This document shows, in pieces, positions 10,774 to 18,574 of a DNA stretch of 34,982 bases. The notes under the pieces are model-generated. The model worked only from the letters and a program-made list of their open reading frames with translations, did no database searches and was not told the origin of the DNA. How positions within the stretch are numbered: the first letter of the stretch is position 1; the number at the start of each line of letters is the position of its first letter. The position numbers were made by a program, and so were the translations under genes. Origin of the DNA: Brachybacterium sp. FME24 (GTDB taxonomy: Bacteria; Actinomycetota; Actinomycetes; Actinomycetales; Dermabacteraceae); the NCBI RefSeq assembly GCF_014897705.1, contig NZ_JABUXV010000029.1:1-34982 (forward strand). Direction: 5' to 3'.

Positions 10774-10898
10774 GGAATGCTCCTGTGCGGTGGATGGTAC
10801 GGGCTGGATGATCTGCGAGCGGAGGGGTGGCCGCGATCGACCAGATAAAATATGATTCGGAGTCTATGTTCTCCCCCGGTGCTTGTGAAGGAGCTTCC
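10774..10898. promoter_or_regulatory. Divergent promoter region of the sugar-acid cluster
   Basis: This 125-bp gap separates two divergent genes. It contains an AT-rich block (about 10846-10873) that stands out in this GC-rich window. On the + strand TATGAT (10851-10856) is a near-consensus -10. On the minus strand TAGACT (10866-10861) and TATTTT (10852-10847) are candidate -10 boxes. An imperfect palindrome, GATTCGGAGTC (10854-10864), lies between them and is a possible operator for the GntR regulator encoded nearby. GAAGGAG (10887-10893) is the ribosome site of the + strand gene. Confidence 0.45.
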
Positions 10899-11768
10899 AT
10901 GGATCGTCCGCGCGCGGCAGTGATCGGCCTGGGCCCGATGGGGCATCCCATCGCGGCCAACCTCCTTGCGGCGGGATCGGCTCCGGTGGTGTGGAACCGG
11001 ACTGCGAGCCGGGCCGACGACCTCGTCGCCGCCGGGGCGGTCCGCGCACCGACCCTCGCGGACGCCGCCGCACCGGTGATCCTCTCCGTCCTTCCGGACG
11101 TGGCACAGCTGCAGGACCTGCTCGATGCGCCGACGCGATCCGCCTGGGGCGCGGCCGGCGCGCGCCTGGTGGTCATGTCGACCACCGGCCCCGACCAGGT
11201 GGTGGCGCTGTCCGAGGAGCTCGCAGCCGACGGCATCGCTGTGGTGGATGCTCCGATGTCCGGCGGCGTCGCGGGCGCGACGGCGGGAACCTTGTCGATC
11301 ATGGTCGGCGGGGACGAGGAGGACGTCGCGGCCGTCCGTCCCGTCCTCGACGTGATCGGAGGGACGATCGTGCACCTGGGACAGCTCGGCAGCGGGACGG
11401 TCGCCAAGCTCTGCAATCAGATCGTGGTCGGGGGAACGCTCGCCGCCCTCGGTGAGGCCTTCGCCCTGGCGCGGCGCTCGGGGTTGGACGCCCACCAGCT
11501 GGTCCATGTGCTGGACGCCGGTCTCGCCCGCAGCGAAGTGCTCTCCCAGAAGCGGGACAAGCTCCTGCAGCGCGAGTACTCCCTGGGAGGCTCGGCGGCC
11601 AACCAGGTCAAGGACCTGCTCTACGCGACCGCGGCTGCCGAGCGGGTAGAAATTCCCTCCCGGCTCCTGCCTACGCTGCTCGCCCTGTACTCGGAGGCGA
11701 TCGACCAGGGGCACGGCGCGGTGGACCATGCGGTGATCCAGGAGCTGTACCTCGATCAGCAGGACTGA
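10899..11768 (+). CDS. NAD(P)-dependent reductase of the 3-hydroxyisobutyrate dehydrogenase family
   Basis: A 289-residue beta-hydroxyacid dehydrogenase. The dinucleotide motif is GLGPMG (10-15), the substrate loop DAPMSGG is at 117-123 (S121), and GSGTVAKLCNQ carries the catalytic lysine K170 and N173. Relatives include 3-hydroxyisobutyrate, tartronate-semialdehyde (GarR) and L-threonate (LtnD) dehydrogenases; with permease and aldolase nearby, a role on a C3-C4 hydroxyacid from sugar-acid breakdown is likely. I chose the ATG at 10899 because GAAGGAG lies 5-6 nt upstream and the protein then begins directly before the Rossmann strand; an upstream in-frame ATG at 10827 would add 24 unrelated residues from the promoter region. 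Its end overlaps the convergent gntR gene by 13 bp. Confidence 0.88.
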   Translation: MDRPRAAVIGLGPMGHPIAANLLAAGSAPVVWNRTASRADDLVAAGAVRAPTLADAAAPVILSVLPDVAQLQDLLDAPTRSAWGAAGARLVVMSTTGPDQVVALSEELAADGIAVVDAPMSGGVAGATAGTLSIMVGGDEEDVAAVRPVLDVIGGTIVHLGQLGSGTVAKLCNQIVVGGTLAALGEAFALARRSGLDAHQLVHVLDAGLARSEVLSQKRDKLLQREYSLGGSAANQVKDLLYATAAAERVEIPSRLLPTLLALYSEAIDQGHGAVDHAVIQELYLDQQD

Positions 11769-12523
11769 GATGCCGGGGGTCGGGTACCGTCCGGCCGGGC
11801 CAGGGCGCGCTGCGTGACGGCGCGCACGTGGCTCGCCATGGCGTCCCGTGCGGCGTCGGCGTCACCGCGGGTGATCGCCTCGAGCACGGCCTCGTGCTCG
11901 GTCACCGAGACGTCGGCGTCGTCCACCCCGGCCTCCCCGAAGCGCCGGAACCGCAGCGTGTGCACCGGGATCGCGTCGAGAGCCGCCGCGAGGTACGGAT
12001 TCCGCGCGGCGCGCGCGATCCCCGCATGGAACGCGGTCGAATGGTGGAGGTAGCCCTCGTACTCGCGAAAGCGGGCTCCGACCCCGGCGGCAGCGGTCTG
12101 CGCGGAAGTGGCGGCCAGCTCCTCGCGCTCGGCCGCCGTGGCATGCCTCGCGGCAAGCGCCGCCAGCTGCGGTTCGAGCAGCAGGCGGGCCTCTCCCATG
12201 GTGCGCACGTGATCGTCGTCCGGCGGCGAGGTGACGACGAAGCCGCGCATCGGGAGGTAGTCGACGAGCTTCTCCCCGGTGAGAAGATTCAGCGCCTCCC
12301 GCACCGGGGTCGCGCTCATGCCGAGATCCTCGGACAGCGCAGCGATCCGCAGAGGGGTCCCCGGAGCGATGGTGCCGTCCATGATGCGGCCGGCGAGCGA
12401 GCGACGGGCCTGCTCCGAGCGGGAGCTGCGCGCGGCGTCGATCGCCCCCGGTGACGCCACCCCGGGCACCGCCGGCGTCTCGACCTGATCGATTCCCGGA
12501 CTCCGAGTCCCGTGGCGTGTCAC
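11756..12523 (-). CDS. GntR-family transcriptional regulator (FadR/FCD subfamily)
   Basis: A 255-residue protein with an N-terminal winged helix (about 36-100; LSEDLGMSATPVREALNLL is the recognition region, followed by the wing RGFVVTS) and an all-helical C-terminal FCD domain (about 105-245), whose acidic and histidine positions (for example FHAGIARAARNP) usually bind a metal and a carboxylate effector. Such regulators commonly repress sugar-acid uptake and catabolic genes, which fits the adjacent cluster. The GTG start overlaps the stop of zapE (GTGA), implying that it is read from the zapE transcript. Its 3' end overlaps the convergent reductase gene. The first 35 residues are low complexity. 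Confidence 0.9.
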   Translation of the reverse strand: MTRHGTRSPGIDQVETPAVPGVASPGAIDAARSSRSEQARRSLAGRIMDGTIAPGTPLRIAALSEDLGMSATPVREALNLLTGEKLVDYLPMRGFVVTSPPDDDHVRTMGEARLLLEPQLAALAARHATAAEREELAATSAQTAAAGVGARFREYEGYLHHSTAFHAGIARAARNPYLAAALDAIPVHTLRFRRFGEAGVDDADVSVTEHEAVLEAITRGDADAARDAMASHVRAVTQRALARPDGTRPPASQSC

Positions 12524-13668
12524 GGGACCGGTTCGGGGGCCGGGTCGTCGGAGTCCTTCCGCAGCACTTCGGTGCCATCATGCGCCAGGGATGCGAGCCG
12601 GGACAGGGCGCGGAAGTACTTCTTGCGGTACCCGCTGCGCAACAGATCGGGCGCGAAGAGATCGGAGACGACCTGTTCGCCCCCGTCCTCGTGCGCGACG
12701 GCACCGCCGTGCTCGGGACCCGTCGGAGCCCCGGCATCGGAAGCATCGTCCTGCGGCGCTGCGGCACTCGGCGCAGCGGAGAGCAGCACCGGCACCTCGC
12801 GGTCGTAGAGGCGGTCCACCAGCACCACGAATCGCAGCGCGTCGTGATGATGGCGGAGCCCATGGATCCCGGTGATGTGAGCTGCCGCGACGGTGTCGAT
12901 CATCGCCCCGTAGCGGGAGGGATGGACCGTGGTGAGGTGGGCGAGCAGATCGTCGAAGGCGTCCAGCGTGCTGCCTGTCTGCTGGTCGGCGTGCTCGCGC
13001 ACCGCGAGTTCGGGCAGGGCGACGACCTCGGTGACCCCGTCGCGGCGCCGATAGTCCTCGCCGTCGATGCGGAGCACCTGGAACCGTTCGGCCATCGCCT
13101 GGATCTCCCGCAGGAAGTCCTGGGCCGCGAAGCGCCCCTCGCCGAGCGCGTCGGGCAGGGTGTTGGAGGTGGCCACGACGGCGACACCACGGTCCGAGAG
13201 CTCCCGGATCAGACGGGTCATCAGGAGCGTGTCACCCGGGTCATCGAGCTCGAACTCGTCGATGCACACCAGCACCGACTCCCCCAGCAGGTCGACGGCC
13301 TTCTGGAAGCCCAGCGCCCCGACCAGGTCGGTGTACTCCACGAAGGTGCCGTACACGCGTTGGCCGTCGACGGCATGGAACAGGGAGGTGAGCAGGTGGG
13401 TCTTGCCCACGCCGAAGCCACCATCGAGGTAGATGCCGCGGGCGGGTTCGCGGCGGCGGCGCAGCTTGGCGAGGAAACCGCCTCGGGGGCGGCCGAGCTG
13501 GGCGGCGAACTCGGTGACGCGCTGTTTGGCCTCCTCCTGCGACGGGAAGGTCGGGTCGGGCACATAGTTCTCCAGCCGCGCCCGCGAGAAGCGCGGCGGA
13601 GGCACGAGATCCTCGAGCAATCGCTCGAGGGTCGGTTCCGGCCGGCGGTCACAGAGCGCTTCAGTCAC
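12520..13668 (-). CDS. zapE: Cell division protein ZapE / AFG1-like ATPase
   Basis: A 382-residue P-loop ATPase of the AFG1/ZapE family. The Walker A motif GFGVGKT is at 84-90 (K89) and Walker B VLVCIDEF gives D137 and E138; the sensor region VAVVATSNTLPDAL follows. In Escherichia coli ZapE acts at the division ring under stress, and the mitochondrial relative AFG1 helps respiratory-protein turnover; the role in actinobacteria is not settled. An Ala/Pro/Asp-rich segment near 305-330 is probably a flexible insert. The GTG at 13668 is exactly 6 nt behind TAGACT with no ribosome site, a leaderless-type arrangement. The stop overlaps the start of gntR. Confidence 0.9.
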   Translation of the reverse strand: MTEALCDRRPEPTLERLLEDLVPPPRFSRARLENYVPDPTFPSQEEAKQRVTEFAAQLGRPRGGFLAKLRRRREPARGIYLDGGFGVGKTHLLTSLFHAVDGQRVYGTFVEYTDLVGALGFQKAVDLLGESVLVCIDEFELDDPGDTLLMTRLIRELSDRGVAVVATSNTLPDALGEGRFAAQDFLREIQAMAERFQVLRIDGEDYRRRDGVTEVVALPELAVREHADQQTGSTLDAFDDLLAHLTTVHPSRYGAMIDTVAAAHITGIHGLRHHHDALRFVVLVDRLYDREVPVLLSAAPSAAAPQDDASDAGAPTGPEHGGAVAHEDGGEQVVSDLFAPDLLRSGYRKKYFRALSRLASLAHDGTEVLRKDSDDPAPEPVP

Positions 13669-13674
13669 GGCGGC

Positions 13675-13680
13675 AGTCTA
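13675..13680 (-). promoter_or_regulatory. -10 box of a leaderless-type zapE promoter
   Basis: Read on the minus strand this is TAGACT, followed by six bases and the zapE GTG. It matches TANNNT and the spacing expected when transcription begins at the start codon. Confidence 0.5.
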
Positions 13681-13826
13681 TGGTCCGCCCGTACCTCCTC
13701 GCCGGTTCGTGCTCGCCCGCACGGTGAGAGATGATCGTTCCTGCGCTCATCCCGTCCTCGACCCGACCTCGTTCACGGTCCCGCTCCCCCGCCCGTACCT
13801 GGCTCGACCCACCCGGAGGTTCTCCC

Positions 13827-14579
13827 GTGCATCTGCTGCTGCGAGACGGAGCACTGCTGCCCGCGCCGATGCCGCTGCCGGTCGATGCCGCCGGGGCGCG
13901 AGCGCTCGCCGAGCTCTACGCCGTGCCTGCGCTGCCCGCAGGCGCCGTGCACGTGCGGGCGATGATGAACACCACCCTCGACGGCGCGATCCGAGGGCCG
14001 GACGGGACCAGCGGCCCGCTGCGCAATCCCGACGACTCCTTCGTCTTCGACGTGCTGCGGGCCCTGACCGACGTGGTGCTGGTGGGGGCCGCGACCGTGC
14101 GCGCTGAGGACTATCGGGCGCCGCTGGGACGCAGTGACCTGCTCGAGCCGTCCCGTCGTCCGGGCGGAGCAGCGCGACCTGCCCTCGCGATCTGGTCCAA
14201 CAGCGGCCAGCTGCCTTCCTCCCTCGACCCGGATCAGCCCACCTACCTGATCGCTTCGCCGAACTCCGCGCAGGAGGCTGGCGAACGTGCAGGTCTCCCG
14301 CCCGAGCAGGTCATCCCCGCCGCGACCGCCACCGCGGCGATACGAGGCCTGGCCGAACGGGGTCTGCGCGGCATCCAGGCAGAGGGCGGACCGTCGGCAC
14401 TGGGGCGGCTCGCCGCCGCCGGGCTGCTGGACGAACTGTGCTTCTCGACCACGCATCGCACCGTCGGCGGGTCGTCCTCCCGGGTGCTCGTGGGCGAGGA
14501 CCACGCGCAGGCCTGGGAGCCGGAATCGTTGATCATCGGCGAGCATGCGACGATCTCGCGGTTCCGTCGCACGCCCTGA
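13827..14579 (+). CDS. Pyrimidine-reductase-like protein (RibD C-terminal domain family)
   Basis: A 250-residue protein of the RibD-C/dihydrofolate-reductase-like fold, an NADPH-dependent reductase family. MMNTTLDGAIRGPDGTSG (about 46-63), DVVLVGAATVRAEDY (82-96) and IQAEGGPSALGRL near the C-terminal side are the usual marks. It lacks the deaminase domain of RibD, so the link to riboflavin is uncertain; actinobacteria often have such stand-alone copies. I prefer the GTG at 13827, with CGGAGG seven bases upstream; an in-frame ATG at 13731 would add 32 Arg/Ser/Pro-rich residues without family character. It diverges from zapE and converges with the hydrolase gene. Confidence 0.8.
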   Translation: MHLLLRDGALLPAPMPLPVDAAGARALAELYAVPALPAGAVHVRAMMNTTLDGAIRGPDGTSGPLRNPDDSFVFDVLRALTDVVLVGAATVRAEDYRAPLGRSDLLEPSRRPGGAARPALAIWSNSGQLPSSLDPDQPTYLIASPNSAQEAGERAGLPPEQVIPAATATAAIRGLAERGLRGIQAEGGPSALGRLAAAGLLDELCFSTTHRTVGGSSSRVLVGEDHAQAWEPESLIIGEHATISRFRRTP

Positions 14580-14663
14580 GATCGCACGCCCGGAGGCGGG
14601 GCCGGTGGTGCGCGGTGCATCAGACCGTCATCCAGGCGACTGAACACCAGCCGGCACGCGATC
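14580..14663. terminator. Possible bidirectional terminator structure between convergent genes
   Basis: GATCGC (14580-14585) can pair with GCGATC (14658-14663). Inside it CCGGTGGTG (14602-14610) pairs with CACCAGCCGG (14645-14654) with one bulged G. The loop is long and there is no T-run, so this is a tentative call. It occupies most of the 121-bp gap between two convergent stop codons. Confidence 0.25.
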
Positions 14664-14700
14664 GCGCGTCAGCCCCATCCTCTCCGCGCGGCGTGTCGGC

Positions 14701-16056
14701 TCAGAGTCGAAGCCCGATCGACTCCTCGAGCGCGGCGGACCCCGGGTCGCGCACCGGCACCTGCAGCGCCGCAACCTCTTCCTCGAGGCCGAGGATGCGA
14801 CCGAGATAGTCGGCCAGCAGGCGTTCGTAGCGCACGGGATCACGATTCCACTCACGCGTGTGCGAGGCGCCCTCGAAGGGCTCGAACTCCACCAGGTCGG
14901 GACGCAGGGCGGCGAGGCGACGACTCGGATCCGGCGGCACCGTCGCATCGTCCAGCGCGTGGAACAGCTGCGTGGGATGGATCAGATGCTCGAAGTAGTA
15001 CTCGGGGGTCATCTCATGCAGGGCGAGCGGCTCGTGCAGTCGCACCATGCGGCCGCCGACCCGAGAGGTCATCATCCACATGGCCAGGCGGCGCATCGGC
15101 CTCGGCGCCCTCAGCGCGGTGGCGTGGTAGATCAGGATGTCCTGCCAGTCGATCGCCGGGGAGTCGAGGACCAGGCCGACGATGCGGTCGCGGTGCGCCG
15201 TGCGCACGGAGGTGCGCAGTGCGATGCCTCCACCCATCGACCAGCCGACCAGGACGATGCGGCGGGCACCATGGGCCAGGGCGAATTCGATCGCCGCCTC
15301 GGTGTCCTCCCACTCGTCCGCGCCCAGGTGGTACATGCGGTCCGCGGAGGCAGGAGCACCGGTGTCGTTGCGGTAGGTGATGGTCAGGCTGGTCAGTCCC
15401 AGCCGGTGCAGCAGCGGGATCACTCGCAGCGCCTCCCCGCGCATGGAGCCGTGGCCGTGGATCAGGATCGCCCAGGTGTCGCCGGAGCCGGGCATCGCAC
15501 CCTGGGCTCCATCGGGGCGCACCAGCCATGCGGGCATCGATCCCACCGGGGAGTCGACCTCGACCTCCTCGGTCTCCAGGCCATGCGCGGTGTGCGGTGA
15601 CCCGGCCCAGAAGAATCCGTTGACGGCGGCCTTGTCCACCTGGAGCGGTTCGACCGTGTCCGCTGCCAGCAGCGGACGCGAGACCGTGGTCGGGGTGGGG
15701 TGGCCGTCGACCGGTCCCAGTCGTACATGGACCGCACCGCCTGACTGCCGCAGTGCGAGATACCCGTCGCGCGAGGCCTCCTTGGCCACGTCGACGTGGA
15801 CCCGGTCGGGATGGACCGCGCGCACGGGCAGATCGGGCCGGTGGCGCATGCCCTGCTGCGGGACCAGGGGAAGCCGCGCCATCACGCGAGCACCCACGGC
15901 CAGCAGACCTGCGCTGAGCGTGAACATCGAGGCGGCCCCCACTGCACCGATGACGGCGGCTTCCGCCCATCGTCCCTGATCAGAATGGGGGCGGATGGCC
16001 TGTGCCCAGCCCAGAGGGCCGGTGGCGGGGCGGGTCCGAGAAAGGTCACGCGTCAT
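14701..16056 (-). CDS. Membrane-anchored alpha/beta hydrolase
   Basis: A 451-residue protein. A hydrophobic segment at about 33-61 suggests a single N-terminal membrane anchor; the rest is probably extracytoplasmic or membrane-associated. The catalytic domain (about 185-425) shows an oxyanion HGHGS motif, the nucleophile elbow GWSMGGG (S273), an acidic residue in HALDDATVP (D369/D370) and the histidine in GASHTREW (H399). The substrate is unknown; the family includes esterases and peptidases. Two starts are possible: I chose the ATG at 16056 because it lies 7 nt behind TAGGAT (leaderless-type); the ATG at 16065 overlaps that box and has no ribosome site. It diverges from msrB. Confidence 0.78.
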   Translation of the reverse strand: MTRDLSRTRPATGPLGWAQAIRPHSDQGRWAEAAVIGAVGAASMFTLSAGLLAVGARVMARLPLVPQQGMRHRPDLPVRAVHPDRVHVDVAKEASRDGYLALRQSGGAVHVRLGPVDGHPTPTTVSRPLLAADTVEPLQVDKAAVNGFFWAGSPHTAHGLETEEVEVDSPVGSMPAWLVRPDGAQGAMPGSGDTWAILIHGHGSMRGEALRVIPLLHRLGLTSLTITYRNDTGAPASADRMYHLGADEWEDTEAAIEFALAHGARRIVLVGWSMGGGIALRTSVRTAHRDRIVGLVLDSPAIDWQDILIYHATALRAPRPMRRLAMWMMTSRVGGRMVRLHEPLALHEMTPEYYFEHLIHPTQLFHALDDATVPPDPSRRLAALRPDLVEFEPFEGASHTREWNRDPVRYERLLADYLGRILGLEEEVAALQVPVRDPGSAALEESIGLRL

Positions 16057-16063
16057 ACCGCGC

Positions 16064-16069
16064 ATCCTA
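16064..16069 (-). promoter_or_regulatory. -10 box for the alpha/beta hydrolase gene
   Basis: TAGGAT on the minus strand, 7 nt before the ATG at 16056. It forms an inverted pair with the identical box at 16079-16084 on the other strand, with only 9 bp between them. Confidence 0.45.
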
Positions 16070-16078
16070 TCGGCGCAC

Positions 16079-16084
16079 TAGGAT
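16079..16084 (+). promoter_or_regulatory. -10 box for msrB
   Basis: TAGGAT on the + strand, about 95 bp before the msrB start. A transcript starting about 7 nt later would begin at the palindrome 16092-16107, giving a leader of roughly 90 nt. Confidence 0.4.
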
Positions 16085-16091
16085 CGAGGCT

Positions 16092-16107
16092 GTGAACAGA
16101 CGTTCAC
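16092..16107. promoter_or_regulatory. Palindrome, candidate operator between the hydrolase gene and msrB
   Basis: GTGAAC-AGAC-GTTCAC is a perfect inverted repeat with 6-bp arms and a 4-bp spacer. It sits at the predicted msrB transcription start and in the -35 zone of the divergent hydrolase promoter, so one bound protein could affect both genes. It could also fold as a small hairpin in the msrB leader. Confidence 0.4.
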
Positions 16108-16180
16108 CATCCGGCGCGGGACAGGACCGTCCCGCGGACGAGCGCGACGCCCCGGGCGCCGCAGAGCGGAGGCTCCTTCG

Positions 16181-16633
16181 ATGTCCACCGACCCGATCGG
16201 CACGCGTCCCTATCCCATCGCGATCAGTGACGAGCAGTGGCGGGAGCGACTCTCCCCCGCCGAGTACCAGGTGCTGCGTGAGGGAGCCACCGAGCGTCCC
16301 GGCACCGGGGAGTACGAGGAGGTGCGACCGGCCGGCACCTACGCCTGCAAGGCGTGCGATGCGGAACTGTTCACCGCGCAGACCCAGTTCGACGCCCACT
16401 GCGGCTGGCCCGCCTTCTACGCGCCGACGGATTCCGACGCGGTCGAGCTGCTCGAGGACACCTCCTTGGGAATGCGTCGCGTCGAGGTGCGCTGCGCTCG
16501 GTGCGGTTCGCACCTCGGGCACGTCTTCGAGGGCGAGGGCTTCGCCACGCCCACCGATGAGCGCTTCTGCATCAACTCGATCAGCCTGGTCCATCGCGAG
16601 GCCTCCCCCGCCGACGGCAGCACCGCTCCCTGA
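16181..16633 (+). CDS. msrB: Peptide-methionine (R)-S-oxide reductase MsrB
   Basis: A 150-residue cytoplasmic repair enzyme that reduces methionine-R-sulfoxide in proteins. Zinc-binding pairs are CKAC (C56, C59) and CARC (C105, C108). The catalytic cysteine is C130 in RFCINS, and C74 in HCGWPAF is placed to act as resolving cysteine for thioredoxin recycling. GHVFEGEG matches the family substrate loop. Length is typical. GGAGG eight bases upstream supports the ATG at 16181. It is transcribed away from the hydrolase gene. Confidence 0.97.
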   Translation: MSTDPIGTRPYPIAISDEQWRERLSPAEYQVLREGATERPGTGEYEEVRPAGTYACKACDAELFTAQTQFDAHCGWPAFYAPTDSDAVELLEDTSLGMRRVEVRCARCGSHLGHVFEGEGFATPTDERFCINSISLVHREASPADGSTAP

Positions 16634-16689
16634 CATCGCCGCCGCGCGGGATCCCGGCGCGCCTGCCGGGCCCGATGCGGTCGCGCCGT

Positions 16690-16695
16690 TAGTCT
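16690..16695 (+). promoter_or_regulatory. -10 box of a leaderless-type promoter for the DUF3000 gene
   Basis: TAGTCT is followed by six bases and a GTG start at 16702, with no ribosome site between. It has the same geometry as the boxes before glgX and zapE. Confidence 0.5.
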
Positions 16696-16701
16696 CCCAC
16701 C

Positions 16702-17325
16702 GTGTCCGTCCATCGATTCCGCCCCGGCGACGACACTTTCCGTGCCGCCATCGAGGCCATGACCAGCGCCCCGCTCCGACCCGAGTTCACCTGGGGCAGT
16801 ATCCCAGCGCCCGCGAAGATGGCACCGTCCACCTGGGCCTGCACCGGGGAGATCCTGATCCACGACGAGGAGCTCGCCTCCGGTCGCATGGTGATCCTCC
16901 ACGATCCCGCCGGGCAGGAGGCCTGGGACGGCACCTATCGGATGGTGGCTCTGATCCAGGCACAGCTCGAACCGGAGTTCGCCATCGAGTCGATGCTCGG
17001 CGACGTGGCCTGGTCCTGGGTGACGGAATCCCTCGAGCTGCACGGCGCGGATGCCCGCGAGCTCGGCTGCACGGCCACCCGTGTGGTCTCTCAGTCCTAC
17101 GGCGCGCTCGCCTCGCGCGCCTCGACCGTCGACGTCGAGATGCGCGTCTCCTGGACCCCCGAGGGCGACACCGAGACTCCTGATCTCGCCCCGCATTTCG
17201 CCGCCTGGACAGCAATGCTGGCCTCCGCGGGCGGTCTTCCCCCCTCCCCGCCCCAGGTTGCACCGATCGCTCCCACCCACCACGCGAGGGCCCCGCGCCC
17301 CGAGGAAGCCGGTGACGCCCGGTGA
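16702..17325 (+). CDS. DUF3000 family protein
   Basis: A 207-residue cytoplasmic protein of a family restricted to actinobacteria and without known function. The conserved core (about 8-165) includes FRPEFTWGSIPAP-like PEFTWGSIPAPAKMAP and DVAWSWVTESLE, followed by a variable Pro-rich tail. It directly precedes a ribonuclease D-like gene and overlaps its start by 4 bp (GTGA), a pairing widely conserved in actinobacteria, which suggests a shared RNA-related role. The GTG at 16702 follows a -10-like box by 6 nt. Confidence 0.85.
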   Translation: MSVHRFRPGDDTFRAAIEAMTSAPLRPEFTWGSIPAPAKMAPSTWACTGEILIHDEELASGRMVILHDPAGQEAWDGTYRMVALIQAQLEPEFAIESMLGDVAWSWVTESLELHGADARELGCTATRVVSQSYGALASRASTVDVEMRVSWTPEGDTETPDLAPHFAAWTAMLASAGGLPPSPPQVAPIAPTHHARAPRPEEAGDAR

Positions 17326-18521
17326 CCGAGACACCCCCTGTCACCGATCTGAAGAGCCCGCGAGACGGTCTCGTTCCGGTCATCGATCGGATCCAGCCGC
17401 TGCTCGCCTGGTGCGAGGCCGCGGCCTCCGCGCCGGGCGAGCCCGTCGCGGTCGATGCCGAACGGGCCTCGAGCTACCGCTACAGCTCGCGCGCATATCT
17501 CGTGCAGCTTCGCACCGAGGCCGCCGGGACCGCACTGATCGATCCGCTGGCCTTCACGATGCCGACGACGCTGCTGAGCCTGCTGTCCACCCGCGAGTGG
17601 GTGCTGCACGCGGCCGGGCAGGACCTGCCGAGCCTTGCGGAGCTGGGCATGCACCCCGCGAGCCTGTTCGACACCGAGCTCGCCGCGCGTCTGCTCGGGA
17701 TGGACCGGGTGGGTCTCGGCGCCGTCGTCGAGGACACCCTCTCTCTGCTCCTGGCGAAAGAGCATTCCGCTGCCGACTGGTCCAAACGCCCCCTGCCCCC
17801 CGGCTGGCTGACCTACGCCGCCCTCGACGTCGAAGTGCTGGTCGAGGTGCGCGACGTCCTCGCCACGCGTCTGCGCGACGTCGGCAAGGAGGACTGGGCC
17901 CGCCAGGAGTTCGAGTACGAGCGCCTGCGGGACCACGGCCCGACCCGTTCGTCGAGCTGGCGCGGACTGCACGGCCTCGGAAGCCTGCGCTCGACCAGAC
18001 AGCTCGCCGCGGCCCGGGAGATGTGGAGCCGTCGCGACGAGATCGCCGGCGGCGAGGACCTCTCCCCGCACCGTGTGATCAAGGACCGCGACATCGTCGC
18101 CGCCGCCAAGGAGGCTCCCCACGGCCGCGAGGCCTTCGATCGGGCCCTGCCCGCCAAGCTGCGCAAGAAGGACATCTGGTGGCAGGCGGCCCGATCCGGA
18201 CTGGAGCTTCCTCCGGCGCATCTGCCCGAGCGCTCCGAGCGCTCCTACCCTCCCGCGCACAAGCTCTGGTCCAAGAAGTATCCGGAGGTCTGGGAGCGGT
18301 ACCAGGTGGTGCGCACGGCGGTCGGTGAGCGCGCCGAGGACCTGGAGCTGCCCCCGGAGAATCTTCTGCAGCCTGCGCTGCTGCGCCAGTGGGTGTGGGA
18401 GCACGAGCAGGTGCCCGAGGAATCATTTCTCGAGGGCGAACTGATCGCGCTCGGTGCGCGACCGTGGCAGGCCGAGCAGTCCGCCCCCGTCATCCACCGG
18501 GCGTTGACCGAGCCGCTCTGA
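17322..18521 (+). CDS. Ribonuclease D-like 3'-5' exonuclease with HRDC domain
   Basis: A 399-residue protein with an N-terminal DEDDy exonuclease domain: D45 and E47 in VAVDAE, D101 in HAAGQDL, and Y165 with D169 in LTYAALD. A helical HRDC-like region follows from about 215 (SLRSTRQLAAAREMW), and a second HRDC-like part extends to the C-terminus. In other bacteria RNase D trims tRNA and other small-RNA 3' ends; that is the expected role. The GTG start overlaps the DUF3000 stop. No partner gene lies directly downstream except the small VOC gene 53 bp on. Confidence 0.9.
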   Translation: MTETPPVTDLKSPRDGLVPVIDRIQPLLAWCEAAASAPGEPVAVDAERASSYRYSSRAYLVQLRTEAAGTALIDPLAFTMPTTLLSLLSTREWVLHAAGQDLPSLAELGMHPASLFDTELAARLLGMDRVGLGAVVEDTLSLLLAKEHSAADWSKRPLPPGWLTYAALDVEVLVEVRDVLATRLRDVGKEDWARQEFEYERLRDHGPTRSSSWRGLHGLGSLRSTRQLAAAREMWSRRDEIAGGEDLSPHRVIKDRDIVAAAKEAPHGREAFDRALPAKLRKKDIWWQAARSGLELPPAHLPERSERSYPPAHKLWSKKYPEVWERYQVVRTAVGERAEDLELPPENLLQPALLRQWVWEHEQVPEESFLEGELIALGARPWQAEQSAPVIHRALTEPL

Positions 18522-18574
18522 GCGGCAGGGCTGTCACCCTTGCGGGTTGTCCCTCGCCGCGGTTCGATGGGGAC

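Noticed and set aside
10827..10898. Earlier in-frame ATG for the reductase gene
   Set aside because: It would place the start upstream of the predicted -10 and lacks a ribosome site; the ATG at 10899 has GAAGGAG and begins the Rossmann fold.
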